Source: Pseudoxanthomonas suwonensis J47
GTDB taxonomy: Bacteria; Pseudomonadota; Gammaproteobacteria; Xanthomonadales; Xanthomonadaceae
Direction of reading: 5' to 3'
Assembly: GCF_000513955.1 (NCBI RefSeq)
Contig: NZ_KI911332.1
Coordinates: 1,455 to 41,378, forward strand
DNA: 39,924 bases
Shown here piece by piece: positions 9,052 through 17,397 of this stretch; the first letter of the stretch is position 1, and every line of letters begins with the position of its first letter. A program made the position numbers and the translations under genes. The notes beneath the pieces were generated by a model. It had not been told where the DNA came from. It made no database searches and was given only the letters and a program-made list of their open reading frames with translations.

Positions 9052-9704
9052 GGCGTGGCTCCGGCACCGCCGTTGGGCAGCGACACCACCATCGGTGGCC
9101 ACGCCTCCCCCTCGTCCGGCTCGATCACGACCTCGACCTGCAACGGCATCCGCTCCGGCCAGGGCCAATGCGCCTGCCAGTCGCCAAGGCCGCCTTGCGG
9201 GTCGATCCCGCGATAGCGGAAGCGCACCGCCAGCAACCGATCGGCCAGCATCTCCGGTGGACGCGCGGCCGTCCCGGCGACCACCCTGCCCGCCTGGACC
9301 ATCGACAAGTCCAGCAGCAGCTGTCGCCGGTTGCCGTTGCCGTCCACCTGCAGTTCGTGCAGATACGGCCCTCCCTGGCCCAGGTACGGCGGCAGATCGG
9401 CGACGAAGCGCATCCGCTCCGGTTCGCCGACGAAGCGCAGCGGACGTGCGCCGTCGCTGCTGTCGAACGCGATCGGCAAGGCGCCGGCCAGGCGCCAGCG
9501 CAGGAAGCCCTCGACCGCGCGCATGCGCTCGCTGCGCGCGGCGATGGCTTCGCCACGTGCAGTGACGGTCTGGGCGGACCGGATCACCGCGAAGGCCAGC
9601 GCCAGTCCGGCCGCCAGCAACACCATGGCCAACAGCACTTCGATCAGGCTGAAGCCTCGCGCGCGCACGGCGACCGGACCGGCAGCGATGGATGGACCGG
9701 GCAT
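9048..9704 (-). CDS. gspJ: Type II secretion minor pseudopilin GspJ
   Basis: This 218-residue protein has a class III prepilin leader: RARG then FSLIEVLLAMVLLAAGLALA, with Gly at -1, Phe at +1 and Glu at +5, where prepilin peptidase would cut and methylate. The globular domain contains LADRLLAVRFRYRG, as expected for GspJ, which joins GspI and GspK at the pseudopilus tip. The start ATG 9704 shares one base with the gspI stop (TGATG). The frame remains open upstream but that part is a shadow of gspI. The closing residues overlap gspK. Confidence 0.92.
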   Translation of the reverse strand: MPGPSIAAGPVAVRARGFSLIEVLLAMVLLAAGLALAFAVIRSAQTVTARGEAIAARSERMRAVEGFLRWRLAGALPIAFDSSDGARPLRFVGEPERMRFVADLPPYLGQGGPYLHELQVDGNGNRRQLLLDLSMVQAGRVVAGTAARPPEMLADRLLAVRFRYRGIDPQGGLGDWQAHWPWPERMPLQVEVVIEPDEGEAWPPMVVSLPNGGAGATP

Positions 9705-10147
9705 CAGCGGACACCTTCCGCGGGAACCAGCCGCAGGGTGTGCCAGCGCATTGCCTGGGCGGGCCCGTCTCCCCAGCGGACCTCCAGGGTCAGCTGCCGC
9801 AGTTGCGGCGAGGCGGACCGCTCCGGCATCGCCTGGACAAGCGCAGGGTCGGCGTAGGGTGCGATCTCCAGTGTCCAGCGGTAGCGATCCCGGTCGAAGG
9901 TGCCCTCCCTCCGTCCGGGCTCCAGCGCCTCGCCGACGCCGGCCTGGGCCAGCAGCGATTGCGCGTGCAGGCTGGCGCGGCTGAGCTCCTCCGAATGACG
10001 CACCTGCCGCGCGGCGCCCGACAGTGCGCCCAGCAGCATCGTCAGGGCCAGCGCCAGCAGGGCGAAAGCGACGATCACCTCCAACAGGGTGAAGCCGGCG
10101 CAACGCGCGGCACCGGCTCGGCCTGCGCGGCGAAGCCGCCGCCTCAC
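9704..10147 (-). CDS. gspI: Type II secretion minor pseudopilin GspI
   Basis: This 147-residue protein has an Arg-rich leader (RRRLRRAGRAGAARCAG) followed by FTLLEVIVAFALLALALTML, a standard prepilin N-terminus with Glu at +5. The C-terminal domain is short, with alternating strands (LRQLTLEVRWGDGPAQAM), as in GspI, which starts tip assembly by pairing with GspJ. The start overlaps the gspH stop by four bases (ATGA). Length matches the family, usually 120-150 residues. Confidence 0.92.
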   Translation of the reverse strand: MRRRLRRAGRAGAARCAGFTLLEVIVAFALLALALTMLLGALSGAARQVRHSEELSRASLHAQSLLAQAGVGEALEPGRREGTFDRDRYRWTLEIAPYADPALVQAMPERSASPQLRQLTLEVRWGDGPAQAMRWHTLRLVPAEGVR

Positions 10148-10620
10148 CGCACGCCCTCCACCGACAGGCGGCTGAGCGTCACCTCGCCGGTGAGCCAGGC
10201 CACGTCGACCTGCCAGACGGCGCCTCCCGACGCCAGGCGCACGCGTCCGCCGGTGGAGCCGCCGTCCTCGAAGAACACGATCGCGCCGGTGCCGGGACCT
10301 GGCTGCACTTCACGCGCGCCGATGAAACCGATCTCCACGGCATCCGGAACCCGGCCCTGGCGCGCGCCGGCCGCCCGCCAACGCCGCTGCTGCGGATCGA
10401 TCTCGAACCGCTGCATCTGTCCGCTGGCGATCGCCTGCGCCCGGGTGTAACGCAGTTGCGCGGCGATCTCCTTGGCGCTGCCGCGCATCCGCACGCCGTC
10501 CAGGCCACCGCTGTACGCCGCCACGGCAAGCGTGCCGGCCAGCGCAACCAGCGCCATCACCAGCAGCAGTTCGAGCAGCGACATGCCGTTCGCACGCCGG
10601 CGGCAGACCCGCATGCTCAC
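10144..10620 (-). CDS. gspH: Type II secretion minor pseudopilin GspH
   Basis: This 158-residue protein has a leader CRRRANG and a mature N-terminus MSLLELLLVMALVALAGTLA, with Gly at -1 and Glu at +5. The rest matches GspH: an N-terminal helix with KEIAAQLRYTRAQAIASGQ, a central beta region, and GAREVQPGPGTGAIVFFEDG near the end. GspH is thought to lie between the tip complex and the GspG shaft. It starts 37 bases after the gspG stop, the second-largest gap in the operon. Met at residue 3 is an equally possible start. Confidence 0.9.
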   Translation of the reverse strand: MSMRVCRRRANGMSLLELLLVMALVALAGTLAVAAYSGGLDGVRMRGSAKEIAAQLRYTRAQAIASGQMQRFEIDPQQRRWRAAGARQGRVPDAVEIGFIGAREVQPGPGTGAIVFFEDGGSTGGRVRLASGGAVWQVDVAWLTGEVTLSRLSVEGVR

Positions 10621-10657
10621 GCTGACGTCCCGTTGCGCACCGGCGGCACCGCTCCAG

Positions 10658-11092
10658 TCATTCGTAGCGGACCTCCGCGTCGTAACTGTCGCCGCCAGGC
10701 TTGCCGTCCTTGCCCAGACTGAACAGGTCGAAGGGCTGTGACTCGCCCGGCACCCGGTACTGGATCGGATGGCCCCAAGGGTCGTTCAGTTCGGCCGCCT
10801 TGGCGTAGGGTCCGAGCCAGCCGCCGGCATTGCCGGGCGACGTCACCAGATCCTCCAGCTTCCCTGGCAGCCGCCCGGTATCCAGCTGGTAGTTCTCCAC
10901 CTTCCCCGCCAGGGTCTGGATCTGCGACCGTGCCAGGTTGGCCTTGCCGCGGTCCGCGCCGCCGAGCACCCGGCTGCCGACCAGGGTCAGCACCCCGCCG
11001 ATCAGCACCAGCACGATGATCATTTCCAGCAGGCTCATGCCCGCCTGCCGGAAACCCCTGCGTACGGGGCGCGGCCGGGCGATGGTTCGCAT
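10658..11092 (-). CDS. gspG: Type II secretion major pseudopilin GspG
   Basis: GspG is the main subunit of the pseudopilus that drives secretion. The 144-residue protein has leader RRGFRQAG and mature start MSLLEMIIVLVLIGGVLTLV with Glu at +5. The C-terminal domain shows family marks: YQLDTGRLPGKLEDLV, the DPWG turn, and FDLFSLGKDGKPGGDSYDAE, which in GspG binds calcium. I chose ATG 11092 because GGAG lies 9 bases upstream. In-frame ATGs at 11107 and 11116 are possible. The frame stays open well past these, but that stretch overlaps gspF and has no pilin features. Confidence 0.93.
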   Translation of the reverse strand: MRTIARPRPVRRGFRQAGMSLLEMIIVLVLIGGVLTLVGSRVLGGADRGKANLARSQIQTLAGKVENYQLDTGRLPGKLEDLVTSPGNAGGWLGPYAKAAELNDPWGHPIQYRVPGESQPFDLFSLGKDGKPGGDSYDAEVRYE

Positions 11093-11136
11093 TGCGGTCT
11101 TCTCCATGGATTGCATTCTTCGGTGGCGCGTCGCAC

Positions 11137-12354
11137 TCATCCCAAGGCACCGGTCAGGTCGTACAGCGGCACCAGCACCGCGACGATCACCAGGCCCACC
11201 ACGGACGCCAGCACCAGCGTCACCGCAGGCACCAGCGCCGCGAGCAGGCGGTCGATGGCGCGCTGGGTCTCCTGCTCGAAGACCTCGGCGGCCTTGAGCA
11301 GCATCCTGTCGAGCGCACCCGATTCCTCGCCTACCTGGATCATCTGCAGGGCCAGCCGCGGAAAGCGCCCGCCCTCGGCCAGCGCCGCGGACAGGCCGAG
11401 GCCATCGCGCACGCGGTCGCAGGCCATGCCCACGTCCGCGGCCAGTGCCCGGTTGCCGAGCACGTTGCGGGCGATGCCCAGCGCGCCCAGCAGCGGCACC
11501 CCGTTCTTCAGCAGCGTGCCCGCGGTGCGCGCCAGGCGCGCGGTCTCCAGCCGGACCAGCAACGGCCCGAGCGACCGGCGGCGCAACAGCCAGGCGTCCA
11601 GGCGCAGGCGGGCCTGGGGATCGCGTCGCTGGCGGTCGAGCCACCACGCCGCCACGGCCAGCGCCACCGGCAGTACCGGCCAGCCCGTACGCACGACCAG
11701 CCCCAGCCACAGCACCAGGAGGGTGAACCATGGCAGCGGCACCTCCAGGCTCTCGTACATCAGCGCGAACTGCGGCACGACGTAGCCGAGCAGGAACAGC
11801 AGCGCCAGTCCCACCACCACCAGCAGGATCGCCGGGTAGATCAGGGCATTGACCACGCGCGTCTTCAAGGCCTGGCTGCGCTCCAGGTACTCGGCCAGGC
11901 GCTGCAGGCTCTCGTGCAGGTTTCCGCCGGCCTCGCCGGCGCGGACCATGTTCAGGTACAGCCGTGAGAACACGCCATGCTGCCGTTCCAGCGCCGACGA
12001 CAGCGACGCGCCGCCACGCAACGCCTCACGCACATCGGCGATCAGCCGCCGCGTCCGGTCGTCGTCCGGCACTTCGAGCAGGATCGATAGCGCCCGGTCC
12101 AGCGGCTGCCCGGCGCCGAGCAGGGTCGCCAGCTGCTGGGTGAACTGCGGCAGTGCATCGCCCGCCAGCGGCCTGCGGCGCGCCAGGGTCCGCAACCACG
12201 CGCCGCCACCAGCCGCGCCGGCAGGCCAGGCCTCCACCGGGAGATGGCCCTGCTCCTGCAGCCGCGCGATTACCTCGGCATCGCTGGCCGCCTCCATGCG
12301 CCCTTCCAGCATCCCGCCGCGCGAATCGATCGCCTTGTAGTCGAAGAAGGCCAT
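11137..12354 (-). CDS. gspF: Type II secretion inner-membrane platform protein GspF
   Basis: GspF is the multi-pass protein at the centre of the platform, thought to turn GspE motion into pseudopilus growth. The 405-residue protein has two T2SSF domains, each a helical bundle: the first includes FTQQLATLLGAGQPLDRALS and ends with VNMVRAGEAGGNLHESL-type features; the second includes LARTAGTLLKNGVPLLGALG and MIQVGEESGALDRML. Membrane segments lie near residues 165-195, 215-245 and 370-398 (VTLVLASVVGLVIVAVLVPL). Length and start (MAFFDYKAID) are standard. It begins 4 bases after the gspE stop and ends 44 bases before gspG. Confidence 0.95.
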   Translation of the reverse strand: MAFFDYKAIDSRGGMLEGRMEAASDAEVIARLQEQGHLPVEAWPAGAAGGGAWLRTLARRRPLAGDALPQFTQQLATLLGAGQPLDRALSILLEVPDDDRTRRLIADVREALRGGASLSSALERQHGVFSRLYLNMVRAGEAGGNLHESLQRLAEYLERSQALKTRVVNALIYPAILLVVVGLALLFLLGYVVPQFALMYESLEVPLPWFTLLVLWLGLVVRTGWPVLPVALAVAAWWLDRQRRDPQARLRLDAWLLRRRSLGPLLVRLETARLARTAGTLLKNGVPLLGALGIARNVLGNRALAADVGMACDRVRDGLGLSAALAEGGRFPRLALQMIQVGEESGALDRMLLKAAEVFEQETQRAIDRLLAALVPAVTLVLASVVGLVIVAVLVPLYDLTGALG

Positions 12355-12358
12355 GCGC

Positions 12359-14140
12359 CTAGCCTTCCTCCGTCACGCGCAGCACTTCCTCGAGGGTCGT
12401 CTCGCCACGCAACGCCTTGGCCACGCCGTCCTCGTACATGGTCCGCATGCCGCCTTCGCGGGCGATGCGCTCGATCTCGTCGGCGCCGGCCCGGCGCATG
12501 GTCGCGGCGCGCAGGGCGTCGTCCATGACCAGCAGCTCCATGATGGTGGTCCGCCCCAGGTAGCCAGTGGGTGTCAGCGTCGACGGCCGCGGCCGGTGCA
12601 GCCGGATCTCGCCCTGCGGCTGGAAGCGGCGCAGACCGAAGCGTTCGATCTCCTCCGGCGAGGCCGGATAAGGCTCGGCGTGGGTCGGCTCCAGGCGCCG
12701 GACCAGGCGCTGGGCCAGGATGGCATTGACGGTGGACGTCAGCAGGTAGTCCTCCACGCCCATGTCCAGCAGCCGCGCCACCCCGCCGGCGGCGCTGTTG
12801 GTATGCAGCGTGCTCAGCACCAGGTGACCGGTCAGCGCCGACTGGATCGCGATGCGCGCCGTTTCCAGGTCCCGCATCTCGCCGATCATGACGATGTCCG
12901 GGTCCTGGCGGACGATGCCGCGCAGGGCGCTGGCGAAGTCCAGCCCGATCGTCGGCTTGACCTGGATCTGGTTGATGCCCTCGATCTGGTATTCGACCGG
13001 GTCCTCGACCGTGATGATCTTGACGCCCGGGGTGTTGAGTCGCGACAGCGCGGCGTAGAGCGTGGTGGTCTTGCCCGAGCCGGTCGGGCCGGTCACCAGC
13101 AGGATCCCGTGCGGATGTGCCAGGGCACGCTGGAACTGCGACAGCAGTGCGTCGGTGAAGCCCAGCTGCCGGAAATCGAACACCACCGTCTCGCGGTCGA
13201 GCAGGCGCATCACCGCGCTTTCGCCATGCGCGGTCGGCATCGTGCTCACGCGCAGGTCCAGCTCCTTGCCCTGCACCCGCAGCATGATCCGCCCGTCCTG
13301 CGGCAGCCGGCGTTCGGCGATGTTGAGCTTGGCCATGATCTTGACCCGGCTGAGCACCGCGGCGGTGAGTTGGGCTGGCGGGCTTTCGCCCTCGGACAGC
13401 ACGCCGTCGATGCGGTAGCGCACCTTCAGCCGGCTCTCGAACGGTTCGATGTGGATGTCCGAGGCGCGCAGCTCCACTGCACGCTGGATGATCAGGTTCA
13501 CGAGGCGGATGACCGGCGCCTCGGAGGCCAGGTCGCGCAGGTGCTCGATGTCGTCGACACTGCTTCCGTCGTTGCCATCGGCCGTGTCGACGATCACACC
13601 CATGGTGGTGCGCCCTTGACCGAAGAAGCGCTCGATCAATGCGTCCACCTCTGTCCCTATGCCGACCTTGGGCGCGACTTGCAGGCCGGTCGCAAGGGCA
13701 ATCGCGTCCACGGGGTATGGGTCATGGGGATCGGCCAATACCACTTCGACGACGCCATGGCGTGAAGCGATGGGACATATCCGGAACTGGCGCAGGAATC
13801 GCAGCGAGATGCCCAGGCTTTCAAGACTCAGGCCATCACCCGGCTCCAGCGAACCGAGCACCGCGCCATCGATCAGCGGGAGGCCGAGGATATCGGCACA
13901 GGCTGCCGCCTTGTCCTGCTCCGACAACAACCCGAGCCGGGCCAGCAGCCCGAGGCGACCGGCCTCCGCCCCGGAACCCAGACTTTGGATTCGCTGCAGG
14001 TCGCCAGCTTTCAGCCGACCGGACGCGACCAAGGCATCGATGATCGACGCCTCGGCGTTCAGGACACTCCCAGTCGCTATCGCACCTTCTCGAGCAAGCG
14101 AGCCGGCTTCTAGTTCTTTCATGGACCCGCTTGACCCCAT
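12359..14140 (-). CDS. gspE: Type II secretion assembly ATPase GspE (XpsE)
   Basis: GspE is the cytoplasmic hexameric ATPase that powers pseudopilus assembly. The 593-residue protein has an N-terminal domain (about 30-170, including LGLLARLGLLSEQDKAAAC) that binds GspL, then the linker and a RecA-like domain: SDIHIEPFESRLKVRYRIDG, Walker A GPTGSGKTTT near residue 350, Asp box ITVEDPVEYQIEG, Walker B DIVMIGEMRD, and the His box LVLSTLHTNSA. The zinc-binding CxxC...CxxC segment usual in Vibrio and Pseudomonas GspE is absent: residues about 475-525 contain no Cys. I recall Xanthomonas XpsE being the same but could not check. ATG 14122 (MKELEAG) is the alternative start. It is the first gene of the operon, and the 272 bases upstream should hold the promoter, though I see no convincing box. 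Confidence 0.95.
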   Translation of the reverse strand: MGSSGSMKELEAGSLAREGAIATGSVLNAEASIIDALVASGRLKAGDLQRIQSLGSGAEAGRLGLLARLGLLSEQDKAAACADILGLPLIDGAVLGSLEPGDGLSLESLGISLRFLRQFRICPIASRHGVVEVVLADPHDPYPVDAIALATGLQVAPKVGIGTEVDALIERFFGQGRTTMGVIVDTADGNDGSSVDDIEHLRDLASEAPVIRLVNLIIQRAVELRASDIHIEPFESRLKVRYRIDGVLSEGESPPAQLTAAVLSRVKIMAKLNIAERRLPQDGRIMLRVQGKELDLRVSTMPTAHGESAVMRLLDRETVVFDFRQLGFTDALLSQFQRALAHPHGILLVTGPTGSGKTTTLYAALSRLNTPGVKIITVEDPVEYQIEGINQIQVKPTIGLDFASALRGIVRQDPDIVMIGEMRDLETARIAIQSALTGHLVLSTLHTNSAAGGVARLLDMGVEDYLLTSTVNAILAQRLVRRLEPTHAEPYPASPEEIERFGLRRFQPQGEIRLHRPRPSTLTPTGYLGRTTIMELLVMDDALRAATMRRAGADEIERIAREGGMRTMYEDGVAKALRGETTLEEVLRVTEEG

Positions 14141-14412
14141 CCCCTAGGCCAAGCGCCGCATGCGCTTGCCCGGCACCCAAGCTAGCCGGAGGCAGGCCAA
14201 ATTTTTGTGATATGCGCCTCGATTCGGCCAGCGCGCACGCCAGGCGGGAATCGAACCGGGCCGGGGCAGCGGGCCAATGGGCCGCCAGGCCATCCCGCTG
14301 CCACGAAGATCGAAAACGGACGGCGGGCCGGTATAGCGCGGGCACCGACACCATCACCCGGCCTTGATGGGAACGGCGGCAGGCTGGCCACATCCCGCAC
14401 GGAACCCATGCC

Positions 14413-14706
14413 ATGCCCCAACTCCGCATCCGCATCACCGGCAGCGACGACGACCTGCGCGCGGTGGCCGACCTGCTGCAGAGCGTGGAAGGCATCGAGC
14501 ACGTGGAGGAGGTGGCCGACCTGATGCCGCGCATGGACGACGACGATTCCAGCTCGGCCGGGCTGTCGGACGACATCGGCCCGGGCACCCACGAACTGGA
14601 GGTGGACGCTCCCAACGAGTACACCGCCGGTCGCGTGCGCGAGGCGGTGGAGGAGCTGGCGATCCGCCTGGGCCTGGCGGTGGAGTTCGAGACCGACGGG
14701 GAGTGA
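14413..14706 (+). CDS. Small acidic protein of unknown function
   Basis: I do not recognise this 97-residue protein. It starts with a beta strand (MPQLRIRITG), then a helix (DDLRAVADLLQSVEGIEHVE), an Asp/Ser-rich loop (MDDDDSSSAGLSDD), a second strand (THELEVDAP) and a second helix (RVREAVEELAIRLGLAVEFE). It looks like a small two-part alpha/beta fold with strong negative charge and no signal or membrane segment, so it is probably cytoplasmic. GGAA lies 8 bases before ATG 14413, and TATAGC (14332-14337) is a possible -10 box. It diverges from gspE and converges with the next gene. The codon pattern (GC-rich third positions) supports it being real. Confidence 0.7.
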   Translation: MPQLRIRITGSDDDLRAVADLLQSVEGIEHVEEVADLMPRMDDDDSSSAGLSDDIGPGTHELEVDAPNEYTAGRVREAVEELAIRLGLAVEFETDGE

Positions 14707-14725
14707 CCCCGCTTCGACCGGCGCC

Positions 14726-15082
14726 TCAGAAGCTGGCGCCGTCCACCGGCACGATCTTCAGCGTCGCCAGGTCCACGTCCGGCAGGCAGCGCACGTTGAC
14801 CGCGACCGTCTTCGCCCCGCTCTGCGGATCGACGCCCTCGCTGAACGGCGCGATGCCGCAGGCCGTGCAGTGGTGGTGGTCGATGTGGTGGCGGTTGAAG
14901 CGGTAGGTGGCGACGTCCTCCGGCAGCGAGACCAGGTTCAGCGCCTCGCGCGTGCCGAACCAGAGCAGGCCGCCGCGGCGCCGGCACATCGAGCAGTTGC
15001 AGTCGTAGGCCTCGGCGATCGGTTCGCCGGTTTCCAGTTCGAAGGCGATGCGGCCGCAATGGCAGCTTCCCGCGTACTTCAT
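14726..15082 (-). CDS. GFA/CENP-V domain zinc protein
   Basis: A 118-residue protein of the GFA family, named after the glutathione-dependent formaldehyde-activating enzyme. The family is a small zinc fold, and most members have no tested reaction. The zinc ligands are visible: C7 and C9 (SCHCG), C28, C30 and C33 (CNCSMC), C72 and C75 (CTACG). The segment HHIDHHHCTACGIAPFSEG is typical. The start ATG 15082 has GGAG 7 bases upstream; an upstream in-frame start would add an Arg-rich stretch with no family match. It ends 20 bases from the end of the convergent small acidic gene. A second GFA gene lies at 31015-31419. Confidence 0.85.
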   Translation of the reverse strand: MKYAGSCHCGRIAFELETGEPIAEAYDCNCSMCRRRGGLLWFGTREALNLVSLPEDVATYRFNRHHIDHHHCTACGIAPFSEGVDPQSGAKTVAVNVRCLPDVDLATLKIVPVDGASF

Positions 15083-15211
15083 GGCTGTGCTCCGTGGCCG
15101 GGCGCACAGGGTAACCGCTTGGCGCCCGCGCACCAGTCCCCTCCTCCGGCACGTGCGCCGGGCCGCCGCCGCGGCCTATGCTTGGCGCTTTCCGCCCGCT
15201 GGAACCCTCCC

Positions 15212-17020
15212 ATGCGCCACACCCTGCTCGCCGCCGCCCTCCTCGCCGGCCTGGCCGCCTGCCAGAAGGCCGAATCGCCCACCCCGCCCGCCGGCACCCG
15301 CAGCACCGTGGCCGCCGCCGACAGCGCGGCCGACGCCGCCTTCGCCGACCTGTCGCAACGCGCGCTCGACGGCTGGCTGCGCTCCTCGCCGGTCCGCGCC
15401 ACCCGGATCGGCGAGCACCGCTACGACGGCGAGCTGGACGACCTGGGCGAAGAGGCCCGGCGCGGGCGCCTGGAGTTCGCCCGCGCGATCCTCGCCGAAC
15501 TGGAGGCGATGGACATCGCCGCGCTGGCGCGCGAGAACCAGGTCGACGCCGCGATCCTGCGCAACCAGCTGCGCTACGAACTATGGATCGGCGAGACCCT
15601 GCAGAGCTGGGCCACCGACCCGCAGATCTACAACAGCCTGGCCGGCGGCGCGATCTACGGCCTGATGGCGCGCGAGTTCGCGCCGCTGCCCGAGCGGTTG
15701 CGGTCGGCCACCGCGCGCATGGAGAAGATCCCCGCGCTGCTGGCGCAGGCGCGCGCCAACCTCGACCCGGCGCGGGTGCCGAAGGTCCATGCCGAGACCG
15801 TGGCCAGGCAGAACGCCGGCATCCTGCGCATCGTCGAGAACTACATCGCCCCGAACCTGGACCAGCTGGACGGCGCCGACCGGCAGCGGGCCGATGCGGC
15901 GATCGCAGGCCTGGAGCGGGCGGTGGCCGAGCACCAGCAATGGCTGGACGGAACCCTGGTGCCCAATGCGAAGGGCGAGTTCCGCATCGGCGCCGAACTG
16001 TACGACCAGAAGCTGCAGTTCGCCCTGCTGTCCTCGCTGTCGCGCGCGGAGATCAAGCAGCGCGCCGAGGCCGAACTGGCGCGCGTGCGCGGCGAGATGT
16101 ACGTCATCGCCCGCGAGGTGCTGGCCGGCAAGCCGGGCGCGCCGGAACTGCCGGAAAACCCCACGCCCGCGCAGCAGCAGGCGGCGATCGAGGCGGCGCT
16201 GGAGCTGGCCTACGCCGAGCGCCCGGCGCGCGACCGGGTCGTGGCCGACGCCCAGGCCGCGCTGGACCGCGCCACCGAGTTCGTCCGCGCCAGGGACCTG
16301 GTGACCCTGCCCGACGCGCCGGTGGAGATCATCGAGATGCCCGAGTTCCAGCGCGGCGTGGCGGTGGCCTACGCCGACTCGCCGGGGCCGCTGGACAAGC
16401 ACCTGAAGACCTTCTACGCGGTCTCGCCGATCCCGGAGGACTGGAGCCAGGCGCAGGTCGACTCGTTCCTGCGCGAATACAACTCGCGCATGATCGAACT
16501 GCTGAGCATCCACGAGGGCACCCCGGGCCACTACCTGGAGGGCTGGCACTCGGCCAAGCACCCCTCGACCCTGCGCGCGGTGCTGCGCTCGGGCATGTTC
16601 GCCGAGGGCTGGGCGGTGTACACCGAGAAAATGATGGCCGACGCCGGCTACCTGGACGACGATCCGCTGTTCCGCCTGGTGCAGCTGAAGTTCTACCTGC
16701 GCACGATCGCCAACGCGATCCTCGACCAGGGCGTGCACGTGGACGGCTGGACGCGCGAGCAGGCGATGGACCTGATGGTCAACCAGACCTTCCAGCAGGA
16801 GCGCGAGGCCGCGGGCAAGTGGGTGCGCGCGCAGCTGACCTCGGCGCAGCTGCCTACCTACTTCGTCGGCGTGCAGGAGCACTTCGACACGCGCAAGGCG
16901 GTGGAGGCGAAGCTGGGCGATGGCTTCAAGCTGAAGGCCTACCACGACCAGGTCCTGTCCTACGGCGCCCCGCCGGTCCGCTTCGTCCGCCAGCTGATGC
17001 TGGACGAGCCGATCCAGTAA
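15212..17020 (+). CDS. DUF885 family lipoprotein, probable metallopeptidase
   Basis: A 602-residue protein with a lipoprotein signal (LLAAALLAGLAAC, lipidated Cys17), so it is held in the envelope. The body matches DUF885: FADLSQRALDGWLRSSPVRA near the start, EFAPLPERLRSATARMEKIP in the middle, and the metal-site motif IHEGTPGHYLEGW with His434. Family members are predicted M1-like zinc peptidases; the substrate is unknown. I chose ATG 15212 because it begins the signal peptide and has GGAA upstream. TATGCT (15177-15182) is a good -10 candidate. The frame is open further upstream, opposite the GFA gene, without coding content. The gene is followed at once by a strong terminator, so it is probably transcribed alone. 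Confidence 0.9.
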   Translation: MRHTLLAAALLAGLAACQKAESPTPPAGTRSTVAAADSAADAAFADLSQRALDGWLRSSPVRATRIGEHRYDGELDDLGEEARRGRLEFARAILAELEAMDIAALARENQVDAAILRNQLRYELWIGETLQSWATDPQIYNSLAGGAIYGLMAREFAPLPERLRSATARMEKIPALLAQARANLDPARVPKVHAETVARQNAGILRIVENYIAPNLDQLDGADRQRADAAIAGLERAVAEHQQWLDGTLVPNAKGEFRIGAELYDQKLQFALLSSLSRAEIKQRAEAELARVRGEMYVIAREVLAGKPGAPELPENPTPAQQQAAIEAALELAYAERPARDRVVADAQAALDRATEFVRARDLVTLPDAPVEIIEMPEFQRGVAVAYADSPGPLDKHLKTFYAVSPIPEDWSQAQVDSFLREYNSRMIELLSIHEGTPGHYLEGWHSAKHPSTLRAVLRSGMFAEGWAVYTEKMMADAGYLDDDPLFRLVQLKFYLRTIANAILDQGVHVDGWTREQAMDLMVNQTFQQEREAAGKWVRAQLTSAQLPTYFVGVQEHFDTRKAVEAKLGDGFKLKAYHDQVLSYGAPPVRFVRQLMLDEPIQ

Positions 17021-17025
17021 GACTG

Positions 17026-17057
17026 AAGGGCGCCGTGAGAACGGCGCCCTTCTTCTG
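17026..17057 (+). terminator. Intrinsic terminator after the DUF885 gene
   Basis: AAGGGCGCCGT (17026-17036) and ACGGCGCCCTT (17041-17051) make an 11-bp stem with a GAGA tetraloop, followed by TTCTTCTGTT. It begins 6 bases after the stop codon. This is the clearest rho-independent terminator in the window. Confidence 0.85.
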
Positions 17058-17085
17058 TTGGGCGCTGGGAAACTGCGAAGGCAGA

Positions 17086-17115
17086 GCAACAACAGCAACA
17101 ACAACAGCAACAACG
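17086..17115. repeat. Short AAC/AGC triplet repeat
   Basis: Thirty bases of near-perfect triplet repeat (GCAACAACAGCAACAACAAC and onward) lie just after the DUF885 terminator. It is outside any gene. A replication-slippage tract is the simplest reading. Confidence 0.6.
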
Positions 17116-17146
17116 TTAGGCGGGCAGGCTTCGGAGGGAGCCGCGG

Positions 17147-17246
17147 CAGCGCGGGGGTATGCCGCATCGCGCGGTTCCGCCATCCCTGGCTCCAACGCGC
17201 GAACGCAGCACATCCATGTGCTGCTTGCGGCATACCCCCGCGCTAC
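17147..17246. repeat. Long GTAG-type inverted repeat with an inner hairpin
   Basis: Arms 17148-17166 and 17226-17244 pair over 19 bp without mismatch (core GCGGGGGTATGCCGC). Inside, GCAGCACA (17205-17212) and TGTGCTGC (17217-17224) form an 8-bp hairpin. Read on the minus strand, the element begins with GTAG (17246-17243), as in the REP-like repeats called SMAG in Stenotrophomonas. No open frame with protein features lies in 17021-17397. Confidence 0.65.
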
Positions 17247-17286
17247 CACGTCTTTCGGCCCGTTGAGGTCGTAGCTTCGTTCCTGT

Positions 17287-17385
17287 CCCCTCTCCCACCG
17301 GGAGAGGGGCCGGGGGAGAGGGTCGGGAGCTCAAGCCACGCTGGCACACCGACCCTCTCCCCTCCCCCTCCCCCGGAGGAGGAGG
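17287..17385. repeat. GA/CT-rich palindromic repeat, copy 1
   Basis: CCCCTCTCCC (17287-17296) and GGGAGAGGGG (17300-17309) form a 10-bp stem. A GGGGGAGAGGGTCGGG stretch follows, then a 21-base segment (17342-17362) that recurs exactly, inverted, at 39888-39908 next to an identical hairpin. It lies between the DUF885 terminator and the stop of the serine hydrolase gene. It is a dispersed intergenic repeat of unknown role, perhaps a bidirectional transcript end. Confidence 0.6.
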
Positions 17386-17397
17386 GGTTCAGGTGGA

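Noticed and set aside
17086-17115. Triplet repeats considered as a CRISPR-like array.
   Set aside because: The units are three bases long with no spacers.
15581-17233. A 550-codon minus-strand frame opposite the DUF885 gene.
   Set aside because: It is antisense to a protein with a lipoprotein signal, a HEGTPGH motif and a terminator on the plus strand.
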